Shown: positions 1 through 12,389, counted from the stretch's first letter. The stretch is DNA of 64,000 bases from Gonatopus flavifemur (GCA_018340375.1 JAFFJZ010000006.1:15394001-15458000), one strand, 5' to 3'. Notes: a model not told the origin generated them from the letters alone. Made by a program: numbers and translations.

Positions 1-950
1 CAAAAAGACTAGAGCCGAATCGTTCGATCGATTTTGAACCTTTTAATCCAAAGTCTGATGTAATTAATTGGAGGTTCTGTCTGGAGACACGCTAACCTGT
101 CCTTAACTTTCAAATTCAAGACACGTGAATTCTCAAATTCTCGTGGATATAGCGAATCCTTGGGGGATCAATTACAGACAGGGGAAATTTTCCGTGTACC
201 GAGTTGAAAATTCGAGCCAGGCGAGAAATTTCGAGTATATACGGGAAATTTCGTCTGTCTGTAGATAACCCCTTGATGATTGACTATATCCACGAGAATT
301 TGAGAATTCCACGTGTGACGAATTCAAAACTTGGAAACAGGTTAGCGTGTCTCTCACGACAGAGCCTTAATTGAATATTCTCGAGTGGAGAAAATCTCCA
401 AATCTTTCAAATTCTATATAATTTTGAATATTTTTCCACGCGGGTCATAGATTCCCCTGTCTTCGAGTTTTACGATGAAATCTGTACGATTTTTCATCCA
501 AAAATAGAAGAAAAAAATACACAGTGAGGAAAAACTGTAGCTTGAAACGAGTCCAAGTACATTTTTGTATAGTTACAGTTTTTTCTTTCAGTGCACCAAT
601 TTGAAACCTTGACTCCCTATCGTACCGGATGAGAACCGTTGATCGTATACGATATATATCATATCCGATTTGCAAATACCTGTAAAGATTCGCTACTATT
701 TATCACCGTTGATGGAAATTATCGCGGCATATACAGAGCTCTCTCTCTCTCTCAACCTTCTCGAATTGTCGAATCAAAAACCTTGATACTCTGAAAAATG
801 ACGAGTATACTAAATAGGATGAAATTATTTATTCAATCATAATAAAGCCTCCACTTGATTTATTCGCAATTGATTACGTATAAGAAAGCAGATGTTGAAA
901 TACATAATAACAACAACAACTCTAATTCCTGTTTTCTCTTTTATTTTCAG
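1..950 (+). other. Intron of the Atrophin gene (upstream exons outside window)
   Basis: This stretch precedes the first recognisable Atrophin exon, which begins right after the acceptor ending at 950 (ttattttcag). I see no coding exon here: the short open frames have no family resemblance and no flanking splice sites in phase. It holds one foldback repeat (66-372) and a short CT microsatellite near 740-754. The 5' part of the gene, encoding BAH, ELM2, SANT and GATA domains in this family, must lie upstream of the window. Confidence 0.7.
66..372. repeat. Foldback (MITE-like) repeat in Atrophin intron
   Basis: Two long imperfect inverted arms of about 120 bp flank a short centre. The left arm contains GAGACACGCTAACCTGT and TTCTCAAATTCTCGTGGATA, and their reverse complements occur in order on the right up to 372. 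No target duplication could be read confidently and there is no coding capacity. It lies in the sense intron, so the pre-mRNA would form a long hairpin. Confidence 0.75.
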
Positions 951-3900
951 AATGCGATAAAATTGGCCGGTAAAAATAATGTTAAGAAACTACACACGCT
1001 CTTGTCAATAGTAGATGAAAAGCCCAAGTTGGATACCGGACAGAACAACAGACACAACAGCGAGCACCACATCAAAAGTCATTTCAAGCGCAACAATTAT
1101 TCACATAATTCCATATTGACACCTTCGACGCTCAACCAGGTGAATAAGACAAACATTTCATGTATCGAAATGAAATTCTTGAAAATTCCAGTGTTGGATT
1201 ACATTTCATTATAAATGCATCATCGAGTTTGCGTTAAATTTCACGCAACTGTGGTTAATCGAATAAAATATCCTCAATGTAAATGTATCGTGGACGTAGA
1301 TATCGATAATATCGCGTTATCGATTGCAACGGTTTCGAAATGAATTATTGCTGGTTGAAATAGTTCATTGAATATTATGAACGTTCATGGAAATAATGAG
1401 TAGAAAATTGCGTAATTGAAAGTTCGCTCTCTTCGTGTCTTATTTTATATCGATTTTCATGTTTCAGGGCCTAGATGCAGGTACAAGCGACGACAGTGGA
1501 AGAGCGTCCGAACAGTTGCATGGTCCTGGTATACCTAGGGACAGCCAGGACGCAGACAGTTCCAGGGACCATCTCAGCGATGTAAGTTTCTCGCTCTGTT
1601 CGAAAACATTAAAACAACACGTAGATATGTATATTCTTTCTTTTTATATGATTTTCATTAATTTCTAATATCTTCCCCTACAGGCTAGCAGTCATTGCAG
1701 TTCGGGTAAAGGTTATATCGTGAGTATAAACGATTTTAAACATGTATCTCTGGATTAAAAGAGTACAAGAATCCACTAATTCTCTTGTTTTGTTTTTCAT
1801 TTCAATGCAGTGTGATAGTGAAGGGGAAGACGATAAGGTATTAGAAATTGTTTATGATGTTTAGTATATATTATTTTTATACATTCATAAATTCTAATGA
1901 TTTGATTGTTTTTTCAGGGATCGGATGCCGAATCGATACTCTTTGAATCTTCTACCCCACCACCCCTTGCACGCAAATGTAAGTTTCATCTTGAGTACAA
2001 TTTTCTTGATTTTTGAATTTTGGTTTGATTTATATTGGATAATTTGCAGACGAGTTGCCATCTTCTTCGCCGCACGTTTTACCTCCAGCGAATGGTGCAG
2101 GAGGATCTCCACCGGATACTGGGGGACAAATTTCAAATCCTGCGACGGATGCCCCGGCGCCTATACCTCCTGCTGTACCCGCAACAGCACCGGTACCAAC
2201 AGCACCCAGCCCTCCGAGTCCTACGCTACCTCCACACATATCCCAACCACCTGTAAATAATAAATTTATTGTAAAAAAGCAAGTCATGATGTTCGGTAAT
2301 AACAAAGATAATTAATTTCTATGAATTTTCTTTAGATGACTAGTCCGCTGGCGGCAAATCCACGTGCAATAGCTCCGCAACAACGGCCAGCTTCTCCTGC
2401 TTTACCTCCACCTTCCTTATCGAAACAACCGCAACAACCACCCCAGCAACCTCATACAACGATACCAGCTCTTCATCCCCCCAACGTGCCACACGTTTCT
2501 TCGAGTCACACCACTAGTCCGGCAGTAGCGAATTTGGGCGTTACTCCAGCGGCACCATCTAACGGAGCAACCACGACTAGCTATCCGCCGCCGATACCCA
2601 TGGCCGCTTACCCGCAAACTCAACCTTCCTATCCACTGTACACACCTTATGCGGCTCTAAATCACAGTCCGTATCTCCCCCCTGCTGTACCATCTCCATC
2701 TCATTCTGTATCCTCGCGAGCGGATGTGGTGAGTAAAATTGACTTCTCTCCTCCAACGATCGTGGAAAAATGCTCAAGAATATTCTATGTTGTTTTTTTG
2801 TTGTTCACAGAGGAGCAGTCGAGCGTCTCCTTGTACCAATATTAATAAACAAACATTAGGAAATAATGTCACGAGCCATAGTAATAATACTCCGTTAAGT
2901 GCTGCTACAACGACATGCGTATCCACGATAACGAATACAGTTACCACGGCAAATACTGTCGCCCATAGAGATATGGTCGCTTGCAGTCTGTCTGGAAGGA
3001 ATAACAATAATTCTCCTCGCGGACATAGTCCTAATAGGGAAAGGGATAGCTACAGGTACATATATTAAAATTTATTGAAATTCCAAACGCTCTCTCTCTC
3101 TCTCAACTTCTTCAATGATTAAAGTTCCTCATAACTTAATATACGTTATTGTTTCAATTTGAAATAATAAGAATATTCCTTTTCTACTTCGTAACAGTAG
3201 CAACGTAAGCAGCTTGAGTCGAGGCAGCATAACGCCGATTAGCGTGCCAAACACATCCTCCCCAGCCAATTCTAGTCTACCTGCCTATTCAAAATCACAA
3301 GCGTGGATGGGGTAAGATTTTGAAGACTTTGAAGATTTTTGATCGAAATAGAGAACGAAGGAACATGTTGAGAATGTACGAACGATTTTGTTTTTTTACA
3401 GCAGTAATACGAACTCCCAGTTATCACCTGCGACAGCGACGTCTGTACCAAGGCCGACTCCTCCCCCAGTTCCACCTCTCGGTATACACACCTTTCCCCC
3501 ACCGATGTTCGCTGCCCCATTACCACCCCCGGTATCCAGTTCAAGTCCCCACACGTCCCTGCCCTCGCTCCCTCCCCCAACGACCAATCCCAATCCATTT
3601 TCAGCGGAATCGCTATTTCAAACAAGTAAGTTTCGAATAAAGTTTATCGTCGTTCGTAGCCAAGAAAGAAAAAAAGACAATATTAATCAATGAATCTTCT
3701 TAAATTAGGGGTGACGCATGTTACGGGTCAGACGGATATGTTGAGACGAGAACTCGACAACAGATTCCTAGCATCTCAAGATAGAAATGTTACTGTTAGC
3801 AATTTGGGTCCCGCGCCTTACCTTAGAACCGAGATGCATCATCATCAGCATCAACATACTCACGTACACCAACATACGACGCCTTTGATACCACCCGCTG

Positions 3901-5910
3901 GCGCTACAACACTCTTCCCCCCACCAATGGTATATAATAATATTCCTTCAACTCACTCAATTCATGATTATACCTTTTTAATAATTCTTTGCTTCTTTCT
4001 CCAACAACAGTTTAAGGACATTCCAAAATTAGGAGGCGTCGAGTCTCCATTTTTTCGTGGAAACCTCAACTTGTCGAGTTATTCTAGTTTTAATGCTGGG
4101 CTGTTACATCCTGGAATGGGACCGCCTTCGACGCCTTTCGTGCCGCCTAATCATATGACATCCTTCGCACCAAAGGTAAATTTTGCAACAAGACGAATCG
4201 ATTCGAAAAATGTGTACGCTGATAACACAGTTGATCACGTAACTTGTAGAAAAATCATTTTGTATTGCAGAAAAGCGGAAAGTGGAACGCGATGCATGTG
4301 CGAATCGCTTGGGAGATCTATCATCATCAACAGAAACAACAAGCGGAGGCCAAAGCGGGAAACGTTGTGAATACAAAGACTGAATTATTGAGACCCCCGG
4401 GACATCTTTATCCTGGAGGTCCTGGAGGTGGTCTCGGTATCGGTGGCCCTCCTATGGCCCCACCTTTTCCCTCAAATATGCCGCCATCTCATCCTGCGCC
4501 ACCTCCACCCCATCCCGTTGGTTTTCTTTCCACGCCTGCCTCGCACTTGGGTAAGAAAAATCATTGTTTTCTCGCTCTTCTCTCATTCTATCGATATTGA
4601 AACTTGTATTCTTACAGGAAACACTGGTATGTCACCGTTCGGACGGTATCCGTCGACTTTTGGAGGACCAAATCCCAATTTTCCTGGACTCTCGAATTTC
4701 CCTCCGGCGAGGGAAATGCCACCTTTGGGTGGTTTGAGTGCGGTTCACGATCCGTGGAGAGGGTAAATTCTTCTTTTCCCAACTTTTTGTTTCCAAACTT
4801 CCGAACAACCGAACTCATATGATTTTTTGTAGATTACAACGAGCCAATACCGGTTTTCCTCCAACCACCGTGTCTACGTGGGGATTGAAGCCTGAACCCC
4901 CGACGCCGACGATCGATCGTCGAGCGGCAGCGGAAATGGAGGAACGAGAACGGGAACGCGAACGCGAAAGGGAACGAGAAAGGGAACGTGAACGCGAACG
5001 CGAGAGGGAGCGCGAGCGTGAACGGGAACGTATAAGACGGGAACGAGAACGAGAGAGGGAAAGAGAGGAGCAACGAGAACGGGAGAGAAGGGAACGCGAG
5101 AAGGAAGAGAAAAGAAAACAGGAAGCCGCGGAGAGAGAAAGAGAAAGACGGGAAAAGGAACGACGAGAGATGGAGAGACGAGAGATGGAACGCGAGAGAC
5201 TGATGCATCAAAATCGACAACAGCATCACGTTGTTATGTCCAGAGATCGTTCGCCTTTGAGAAACGGCTCGGCCCAGGGTATGGTGGAACAGGGAGTAGT
5301 AGGGGAAGTAAGAGTGAAAGAGGAACCACGGAACAAGGACGACGAAGTTGTGATGCTTTCGAGACCTCCGATGGGCGGTCCTGGGTCGACGAATGCTCCC
5401 CAAGGCCCACCACCTAATTCTCTACCCGATCCAAGGTATCATCACCCTCATCCACATCCTCACGCGTACCTGACCACTCGGCATCCTCACGCCATGCCAG
5501 GACCGCCTCATTCCATGTCTCGAGGTATGATTCCTGGACTAGGCGGTCATCCCATGCAGCACTTTGTGCCTCCGCACACGGCCGCATCCGCCAGCCAACC
5601 GGGAGCCCCATGGACAACGGCGGATCCTTTCAGGGATTTCCGTTACGATCCCCTACAACAATTACGCTACAATCCTCTGATGGCTGCAGCCGCGTTTCGC
5701 GCGGAGGAAGAGGAAAGAGCAAAATTATATTATCCCCCGCCCCCTGTGAACGCTCTCCGAGGCAAAGATCCCAGTCCCGGACCTTTGAGTAATCTCCACA
5801 TGCATCACAGAGCAGGTCCAGGACCTGGCGTGCCCCCGCCTCGGCAGCTCGAGCCCGCCCTAATGCACGCCGATATTCATAAAAAAGAGGACGCTTCGCA
5901 GTCTCGATGA
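951..5910 (+). CDS. Gug: Atrophin / Grunge transcriptional corepressor, C-terminal 15 exons (partial at 5' end)
   Basis: Exons, all joining in phase: 951-1139, 1468-1581, 1684-1719, 1811-1837, 1918-1978, 2050-2252, 2336-2728, 2811-3055, 3198-3311, 3402-3625, 3709-3929, 4011-4175, 4271-4550, 4618-4762, 4833-5910 (stop TGA 5908-5910). This gives 1,164 residues. Diagnostic Atrophin/RERE segments are LRRELDNRFLASQD with PYLRTEMHHHQHQH (exon 11), KSGKWNAMHVRIAWEIYHHQ (exon 13), HDPWRG (exon 14/15), a long Arg-Glu run, and FRDFRYDPLQQLRYNPLMAA near the C terminus. Much of the rest is Pro/Ser-rich low complexity. Family knowledge: Atrophins are nuclear corepressors that recruit histone deacetylase and act with nuclear receptors such as Tailless. 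Two microexons (36 and 27 nt) keep the frame. The N-terminal chromatin domains are beyond the window, so the first exon listed is internal. Confidence 0.95.
3195..3200 (+). promoter_or_regulatory. NAGNAG tandem splice acceptor (CAGTAG), Atrophin
   Basis: The sequence CAGTAG offers two AG acceptors three bases apart. Using the first gives Ser-Ser-Asn, the second Ser-Asn, with the frame kept in both. I used the first AG in the model. Confidence 0.55.
3399..3404 (+). promoter_or_regulatory. NAGNAG tandem splice acceptor (CAGCAG), Atrophin
   Basis: A second tandem acceptor precedes the very next exon. CAGCAG allows Gly-Ser-Asn or Gly-Asn at the junction, again without a frame change. It follows a run of seven T, so both AGs are well placed. 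Confidence 0.55.
4936..5150 (+). repeat. GARCGN repeat encoding Arg-Glu run
   Basis: Purine-rich 6-bp units such as GAACGC, GAACGA and GAGAGG encode alternating Arg-Glu inside the last Atrophin exon. Such RE runs are a known feature of RERE-type Atrophins. Codons vary from unit to unit, which suggests selection on the peptide rather than recent slippage. Confidence 0.85.
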
Positions 5911-7192
5911 TACATCCTGCCAGCGTCCTCGACTAATGCGAGCGAACGCATCAATTAATTAATAATAATCAATCGTTTAGCAGTGCTCCAAATGCCCAAC
6001 GATGTTCGTAAATACATATGTATATGTATATTTCACGGGTTGACGCGCGGTCTTTGTCATTTTAAAACAATTGTAAATAAATTATTTGATATTTATAGGA
6101 ATGAAAAACAAAAGGAGGGGATGGGTAGGGAAGGGAGAAAGAAACAAGGACTTCGAAGAGAGAGCCTTCATCGAAGGAAAGATGATCGTCGTCGACGTAT
6201 AAAAAATGCCATCCCCTCTTCTATTCCTCGTGATATATTCGGCGAAGATGATGGTTGACGTTTTATTTTAATAATAATAATAATAATAATGATAATAACA
6301 ACAATAATAATAATATTGAAGTGTCAATGGCTTGCCAGGACATTGTCGTTTCAGGAGTCTGTTTATAACGGTATATAAATATTTATATGTATATATATAT
6401 ATTTATATATACATGAATCATATATATTTGTGTATATATATATATGTATACATATGTATATGAGAATTCAATTACTACAGCTATTATGCGTACACATTTA
6501 AAGAAAGAAGAAAGCAAAAAAACCCAAGTATATATTGTGTAATATTACGATTATAATGTAGAATACGTGAGACGATGCTATTTACGTGACGGAAGAACAA
6601 TGAAAAGCAGCAACGGAAAGCTAGAGAACATGAACATCCCATCTAGAAGAAGACACGCGAAATATCTAGCGTTTTATTCAAGAGTTATTTAATTATTTAT
6701 TTATTGCGAATCTCTGAATAATTGAAATATGGATATAAAAAGCATACGAGAAATCTTATAATTTAATCAATGTAATATAAAATATGATTTAAAAACGTGT
6801 AAAACTTGAAACTTGTACGTATAGGGTCCCGAGATGAGAAAACGAGGAAAAGCGTCTTGGCTATATTAAATGGCACAAAATTCCTTGTGTTGTTAGTTTG
6901 CTTTTTATTATTATTATTATTATATGAGTTGCACGCTGAGTTGAAAGAAGGAAAAAAAGAAAAACTAATAAACCCAAGTACCGCACATTGTCGGTGCTTT
7001 TCTGTGATATGGAAAAATGATTTGAGAAAATATTGAATCTGATATTATTAATCTCTTCTTGCAGTGGTAGCGTCATTAACAATAAAAATCAAACTATTTT
7101 TCGGAATACTCAATGATCGTGATTAATTTGAGGATATAAGGTCGTAGCTGCAGTTTATTCGTGCCAAAGCGCTTCGATCAAAAAATAATAAA
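5911..7192 (+). other. Probable 3' UTR of Atrophin
   Basis: Noncoding AT-rich sequence follows the stop. AATAAA hexamers occur at 6076-6081, 7081-7086 and 7187-7192, and I cannot tell which is used. It contains a TAA/AAT microsatellite (about 6270-6315) and an AT-rich TATA tract (6375-6460). The downstream limit is a guess based on the last clustered hexamer. Confidence 0.4.
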
Positions 7193-8869
7193 AAAGGAAA
7201 AACGATGTTGTATTTTTTATTCGGATGGAGTTATGTATCGTATGGAATGAACGCAATGCCCATTTTGCTAAGTCGAGACTGAATCATCATTTCCCTGCTT
7301 CTTCTTTTTGGTTTTTCTTTTGTTTATGTACACACAATGAATATGAAAAGAAATCCTGGTTCTTTTCTTCTTTTTTCATTCGTTTCAAGCCATATTTCAA
7401 TTTTTTTACCAAAAAGATGTTTTTATTTTTTTCATGGATTCGGCCCGCCCTTTCAATAATTCAAACAAAACATTTGGAAAAAGAAAATCTCAACGTGCCA
7501 TGGTCTTGGAGGCCACATCCGATACACACCTGGTGTTTGTTTAACAAGTTTTAGGCTCTCCTCTTCCTCTTCCTCGAACTTGAACCTTATTTTTCATTTT
7601 ATACCCTTAAAATGAAAAGAAATCATTATAAAAGCTGTATATTATAATATTGATAATATTGACCATACGCAATTTAAAAGGAAAAAATTGTAGATATTTT
7701 TTATCGATGCAAAGTTGCAATGATGTGATGCAATGATTTTGTTCTTGTAGATATCTGCGGAATATAAAAGAGGATTTGTGTGAATAGATTTTTTCTAAAA
7801 TTGATTCTTTGTAAAAGGATCCAATAATCATAGTTTCTATCAAAATTTGTGATACGAACATTTTCATTTACCCTCCTCAGCAAAGTATCCTCCGTCGATG
7901 AGTTACAGGGGAGTATATGTGGTTCCGATACCCAACGCCTGGATCTTAAAGTTCTAATGCGAATACAAAACTGTCGTCTAATAAGGCAAAGGAAGAGATG
8001 AAAAATAATTATTCTACATTTAGTATTCGAACGAGTAATCTTTCTTCTTTCAACCACCAATGTGTTCGTACGAGAAAATGTTCTTGATTCAATTCAAGTG
8101 ATTTCTACTATTCACACACCCACTTTCACTTTTTTTGCTCTTCGAAATACTGCTATTTTTAATCAATCATCATTTGTTTTTCATTGAAAATTATTTCAAC
8201 TTCAAATACTTCATATGTCTTGATATTATTGAAATAGCTACAACATATTTCAAGAGTTGCTTCGTTGAATTTTAAATATCACGTGAATTGTAAAAAAGAC
8301 ATTACACAAGAGTTATTTCTCATATAAATCTCCATAACTTTTTCACTCGATCCATTCGTAAGGGACAAGTTTCAAAAAAATTAGCCAGCACTGTTTTGTT
8401 CAATATTTATTCAACTGATTTCAGTTTTGTGATTTTCACGATCAATTATACATACAATGATTAAAAAATGTTGACGATAAAAATTGAGTACACATATTAT
8501 GATACAATTGTAACGAAGATACGAAAAGTGAAAATATAGTTGGCTATTTTCTTGTTAGTTTTTGTGGTAACGATCGATTGTTGTGACAAATTCTTTGAGG
8601 CTTCTCCGAGGATGACGATTCGAGTTTTTTTAGTTAGAAAAATACTTTGAATATTTCATCGTAACCCCAATTTCGTATAACGCCAACTAACTTTCGTGAT
8701 TAGACGTTAATTATCCAAATGAATTAGAGGAAAATTTGTATCATCGAAATAATAATATGTTACAAAATGAAATGATTGATTTATTCAAATGTGAATAAAT
8801 TCAATTCTGATTCGGATAATCAACATCATCGTATTGCATTGATTTTATGGAGCACGTTACTTGTAAACA
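7193..8869. other. Convergent intergenic region, no gene seen
   Basis: AT-rich DNA between the 3' ends of Atrophin (+) and RNPS1 (-). Open frames are short and unlike any family, and no long inverted repeat stands out. Confidence 0.5.
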
Positions 8870-9131
8870 TCGATTTATTTTGGTGAAAAAATTCATACAT
8901 TCTCATCTTGGTTGAACGCGCAAATGCATTCGGTCATCAAAATCGCTCAATTACAAAGAACATTTTCAGTGCGAAAAAAGAGACCACGCGAAGAGGAGAA
9001 TCAATCTTCGAGGGTTTCGATTTGAGCATTGATGTTGTTCAATTAACAATTATTATTCCTTGGTGAAATGGTTTGAAAGTTCATTTTTGTCGATCGAAAT
9101 TCAGCGTGCGAGGGATTGCGGAGGATCAAGG
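8870..9131 (-). other. Probable 3' UTR of RNPS1 with poly(A) signal
   Basis: Downstream of the RNPS1 stop (on the minus strand) the first clear AATAAA hexamer reads at 8874-8879 (TTTATT on the plus strand). The UTR would be about 250 nt. Confidence 0.4.
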
Positions 9132-10343
9132 TTATCGAGAACTACTGGAACTCGATCTGGTGTAACGCCGATGTCGATGACGTGGATTATTTGGGGGACT
9201 CCTCGAGCGACTTCTTTGTCTACGTCTAGGGGGTCGAGGACTTCGACGACGATTCATGGGAGGAGAACGCCGTCGATAACGTGGGGGAGTGTTTCTACCT
9301 CCGCCTCCACCCCATCTGGGAGGAGCTCTTCTGCCCATAATTGGAGACATCCTTCTCATCGGTAAAAGTCTTGGCTTTGGTAATAGCACAGGAGCAGCTG
9401 TAATCTCTTGACCATCTATCTGACCTCCGTCCATATGCTTCATCGCGTTTTCAGCTTCGTCGGCTGTTTCAAATTCCACGTACGCGAATCCCCTACCTTG
9501 ATTCGGATGTAATTTATCCATAGCAAAATCAATCATTTTGATTTGCCCGTAAGTGGAGAATATCTCCATTATATGCTCCTTGGTTACGTTGCGAGTTAAA
9601 TGACCGATATGAATTTTCGTGGGTCTTGGTATCGGCGAACGTTCCCTACGCTTTCTTCGTGGCGATGGAGATCTATAGAATCGATAAAATAAATCAATGA
9701 AGAACAATGCGGATATATATAGGGAAAAACACACCACACACATGACTTACCTTGAACGTGCTTTTGGTTTAGGTTTTTCAACAACAGAATTACTACTCTT
9801 TTTCTTCTCCTTTTCTCTCTCCCTTTCCCTATCCCTATCTCTGTCTTTTTCTCTTTCTCTTTCTTTATCCCTTTCCTTTTCCTTATTCTCGTGTCTCCTC
9901 GAAGCATCAGCGCTTTTACTACGACTACGTTTTCGTCCTCTGTCTCTGGAACTGGCGGAGGAACTCCCCGAACTACTGGAGGAACTACTGGACGAAGAGC
10001 TGGATCTAGAACTGCTGCCGCTGCTAGAACTCGAAGATCCAGAACTACTGTCGGACGAGCTGCAGGAGAGGAGACAAGGTAATGACGATACGATTCAACC
10101 ATTTGGTAATTTAATAATGAAAATTTACCTGCTGCCACTGCTGGAAGAAGAAGCAACTCTTTTCTTTCTCTCCTTCTCACGCCCTCGTTCTTTTTTATTT
10201 TCCTTGTCCGTTGCATCGGAATCGCTTTTACCGGTACTGTCCTTACGACTACGAGCCCTTGGTTATAAACAAAATATTTGCTTTTAGAGTGAACAGATAG
10301 ATTGAGAATATTAAAAACTATGTTTAGGAATGTATACTTACAT
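9132..10343 (-). CDS. RnpS1: RNA-binding protein with serine-rich domain 1 (RNPS1)
   Basis: Minus-strand exons: 10343-10342 (bases A and T of the start codon), 10257-10129, 10059-9751, 9672-9132 (stop 9134-9132). All junctions are GT-AG and in phase, giving 326 residues against about 305 in human. The order is a Ser/Arg and charged N-terminal half, an RRM at about residues 166-241 with RNP2 IHIGHL and RNP1 RGFAYVEF, the signature HIMEIFSTYGQIKMID and MDGGQIDGQEITA, then an Arg/Ser/Pro C-terminal tail. Family knowledge: RNPS1 joins the exon junction complex/ASAP complex in the nucleus, and affects splicing and nonsense-mediated decay. No in-frame Met precedes the RRM in exons 2-3, so the start must come from upstream. 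The base triplet ATG assembled across the 84-bp first intron (10341-10258) supplies it. The gene converges with Atrophin. Confidence 0.93.
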
Positions 10344-10756
10344 GATGCTTATTATATAATTCTAATGATCGATGCAGAACTGAAAGTTGTTAGCTCGAAA
10401 GGTAAATTATGTACGAAGGAGTATGCGAACGAAGCAATGGCGGGTTGATTCGCGGAAACACATTTGTCGGGAAAAAGATAGTTTTATGGTAGGTGAAATG
10501 TCGAACTATACAACTGAAGCCTCTATCATTTTATGCGGAACGATAATTCACGGAAGAGTCATAAATAGAACCAAAGAATATAAAATTCACGACTTTGAAA
10601 AGATATCACTTTCACGTAAGGTTATATTATATATTATAATCTTTCGCATAGCATATTAGTTGTTGATGGATGGATAGTGGCGGCAGTGTTACACTCATGA
10701 GAGCGTGTTTACAAAGATCAAGCCTGAGCCACAGTTTACACAGTTACGGCATCCTT

Positions 10757-10890
10757 AAGGCCTGGCTCATGTTCCAAAACCTTACTCTCGTACTCTGGGG
10801 TATTGGTTTTCTCTGTTTTCCTGATGAATTGAAAAGAGTTACACTGATACTCTAGAGTACGAGGGCAAGGTTTTGGAACATGAGCTTGGA
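10757..10890. repeat. Foldback repeat, about 130 bp
   Basis: GCTCATGTTCCAAAACCTT on the left is mirrored by AAGGTTTTGGAACATGAGC on the right, and the arms continue inward through CTCGTACTCT. Arms of about 48 bp flank a loop of about 30 bp. No duplication read. Confidence 0.8.
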
Positions 10891-10891
10891 C

Positions 10892-11274
10892 GGTAGGGCA
10901 CTACAATCCAGAACGTTCATTATCCAGAAAGTGCAAAATCCCGAGTGCCAATATCCAGAATGGGCAAAATCCCGAATGCTCATTATACAGAATGTTCATG
11001 GTCCCGAATAAAAAAATATATATTTTAATATAAATCAAATAATTGGCCACTTTTATAATGAAAAATTATTTGTTAACGCATAGTAAGTGAGGACAATTAA
11101 TTTCTTACGATTAAACTGGTCAATTATTTGATTTATATTAAAATATATATTTTTTTATTCGGGACCATGAACATTCTGTATAATGAGCATTCGGGATTTT
11201 TCCCATTCTGGATATTGGCACTCGGGATCTTGCACTTTCTAGATAATGAACGTTCTGGATTGTAGTGCCCTACC
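10892..11274. repeat. Long foldback MITE, GGTAGGGCACTA termini
   Basis: Nearly perfect arms of about 160 bp begin GGTAGGGCACTACAATCCAG and end with the reverse complement CTGGATTGTAGTGCCCTACC. The arms repeat CATTATCCAGAA- and CCCGAATG-like words, and the centre is a short AT-rich stretch. A diverged piece with the same words and a CACCCTACC end occurs near 62055-62107. Confidence 0.85.
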
Positions 11275-11656
11275 ATTACGAACAGGGTTGGGTACGCATA
11301 AAGTTGTAATTTCACACGAGCGTCGAGCGTTGAGCGACGAGCGATTTCCCCAGGTTCTAGATTTCAGCGTCAAAGCTACATGATGTTTCTCGACGCTCGA
11401 TTTGAGAGTTGAAAGTTGTCTTTTACCTATTCTCTGTGCGGAAGAAAGAATATTAAACAAATATGAATATATATTGTTTGAGCTGAAGTGCCTTCTTTAT
11501 CCTGCACTATTGAGAATGATTGAATAATGATGGTTTGTGCTGAAACTCAATCATGGGTTAGAACGGCATCAAAGCTGAACACTGTTTAGCTTTCACGCTG
11601 ACTCCCAGAAAATGTGAAAATCGCTCGACGCTAGCCGTTTCAGACGTTATTTCATA

Positions 11657-11874
11657 AGCTGTAATTTCATGGGGCGTCGAGCATCAAGCGTCAACAATAG
11701 ACGGAAAGAGAAGAACTGTGTGACCTCTCTTTCTTTCTAATGTTGACGCTTGATGCTCGACGCCCCATGAAATTACAGCTATACAAGCGACGAGCGACGC
11801 ATCAAGCGTCAACATTGGAAGAAAGCAGAGGTCTGACAGGCTTTCTCTTTTCTTCCAATGTTGACGCTCGACGC
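11657..11874. repeat. Two adjacent GC-rich hairpins with GTCAACATT/GCGTCGAGC motifs
   Basis: Hairpin 1 (11657-11780) pairs AGCTGTAATTTCATGGGGCG with its exact complement over a 40-bp arm. Hairpin 2 (about 11793-11874) pairs GCGTCAACATTGGAAGAAA with its complement. Both share the words CATCAAGCGTCAACA and CGTCGAGC, and a diverged related copy lies at 11305-11400. Probably one foldback family with internal duplication. Confidence 0.75.
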
Positions 11875-11889
11875 GGAAGCTCCCCTGCA

Positions 11890-12031
11890 GCATTGCCAGT
11901 ATTCCCTAGAAAAATCTTCAGCATCTGATTGGTTATTTCTTGTACAACCGGCCAATCATATTTTCAATTTGGAAAGAAATGACCAATGCCAAAAAATCTG
12001 AAGATTTTTCTAGGGAATACTCGCATCACTG
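11890..12031. repeat. Foldback repeat, AGTATTCCCTAGAAAAATC arms
   Basis: AGTATTCCCTAGAAAAATC (from 11898) is matched by its exact reverse complement ending at 12021, and weaker pairing extends outward to about 11890 and 12031. No coding capacity. Confidence 0.8.
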
Positions 12032-12206
12032 GTCCCCTGGTCGATTTTTCCCCCAGAAAACTACTAGATCGTTTCAACCGTTTTACGTCACTTCTACTTG
12101 AATCGGAGCAAAGCTGTACAGAGCGATATTTTAATTAATATGAAGTGTTTGTCCATGGTTTGTTACAAACGATTTGGCTGCTGCCACGCCGCTCGTATCC
12201 CCTTAA

Positions 12207-12389
12207 GGCTTGGCTCCCATGCAGCCGGATTGTCCGGAACGGAAAGCTCACAATTGGTGGGTCCCCAGTGTTGTTATAGTTATATTCGAATAAGACTAGT
12301 ATTCTACCAATTAAGATTAGTCCGAGCCTGGGCTCCCATGCAACCGGATTGTCCGGAACGGAATGATCTTAATTGGTAGAATACTAGTC
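12207..12389. repeat. Composite direct and inverted repeat
   Basis: GGCTCCCATGCARCCGGATT with TGTCCGGAACGGA occurs twice in the same orientation (about 12212-12242 and 12331-12362). Around the second copy, ACTAGTATTCTACCAATTAA (from 12295) pairs with TTAATTGGTAGAATACTAGT (to 12389). A hairpin therefore sits on a direct duplication. Confidence 0.7.

Noticed and set aside
4834..5403. 189-codon minus-strand frame over the last Atrophin exon
   Set aside because: Complement of the Arg-Glu repeat; no independent support.
9697..10287. 196-codon plus-strand frame over RNPS1
   Set aside because: Antisense shadow of the Ser/Arg-rich RNPS1 exons on the minus strand.
10819..10835. Hammerhead-like CTGATGA followed by GAAA
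   Set aside because: No room for stem II between the boxes and no matching stem I/III.
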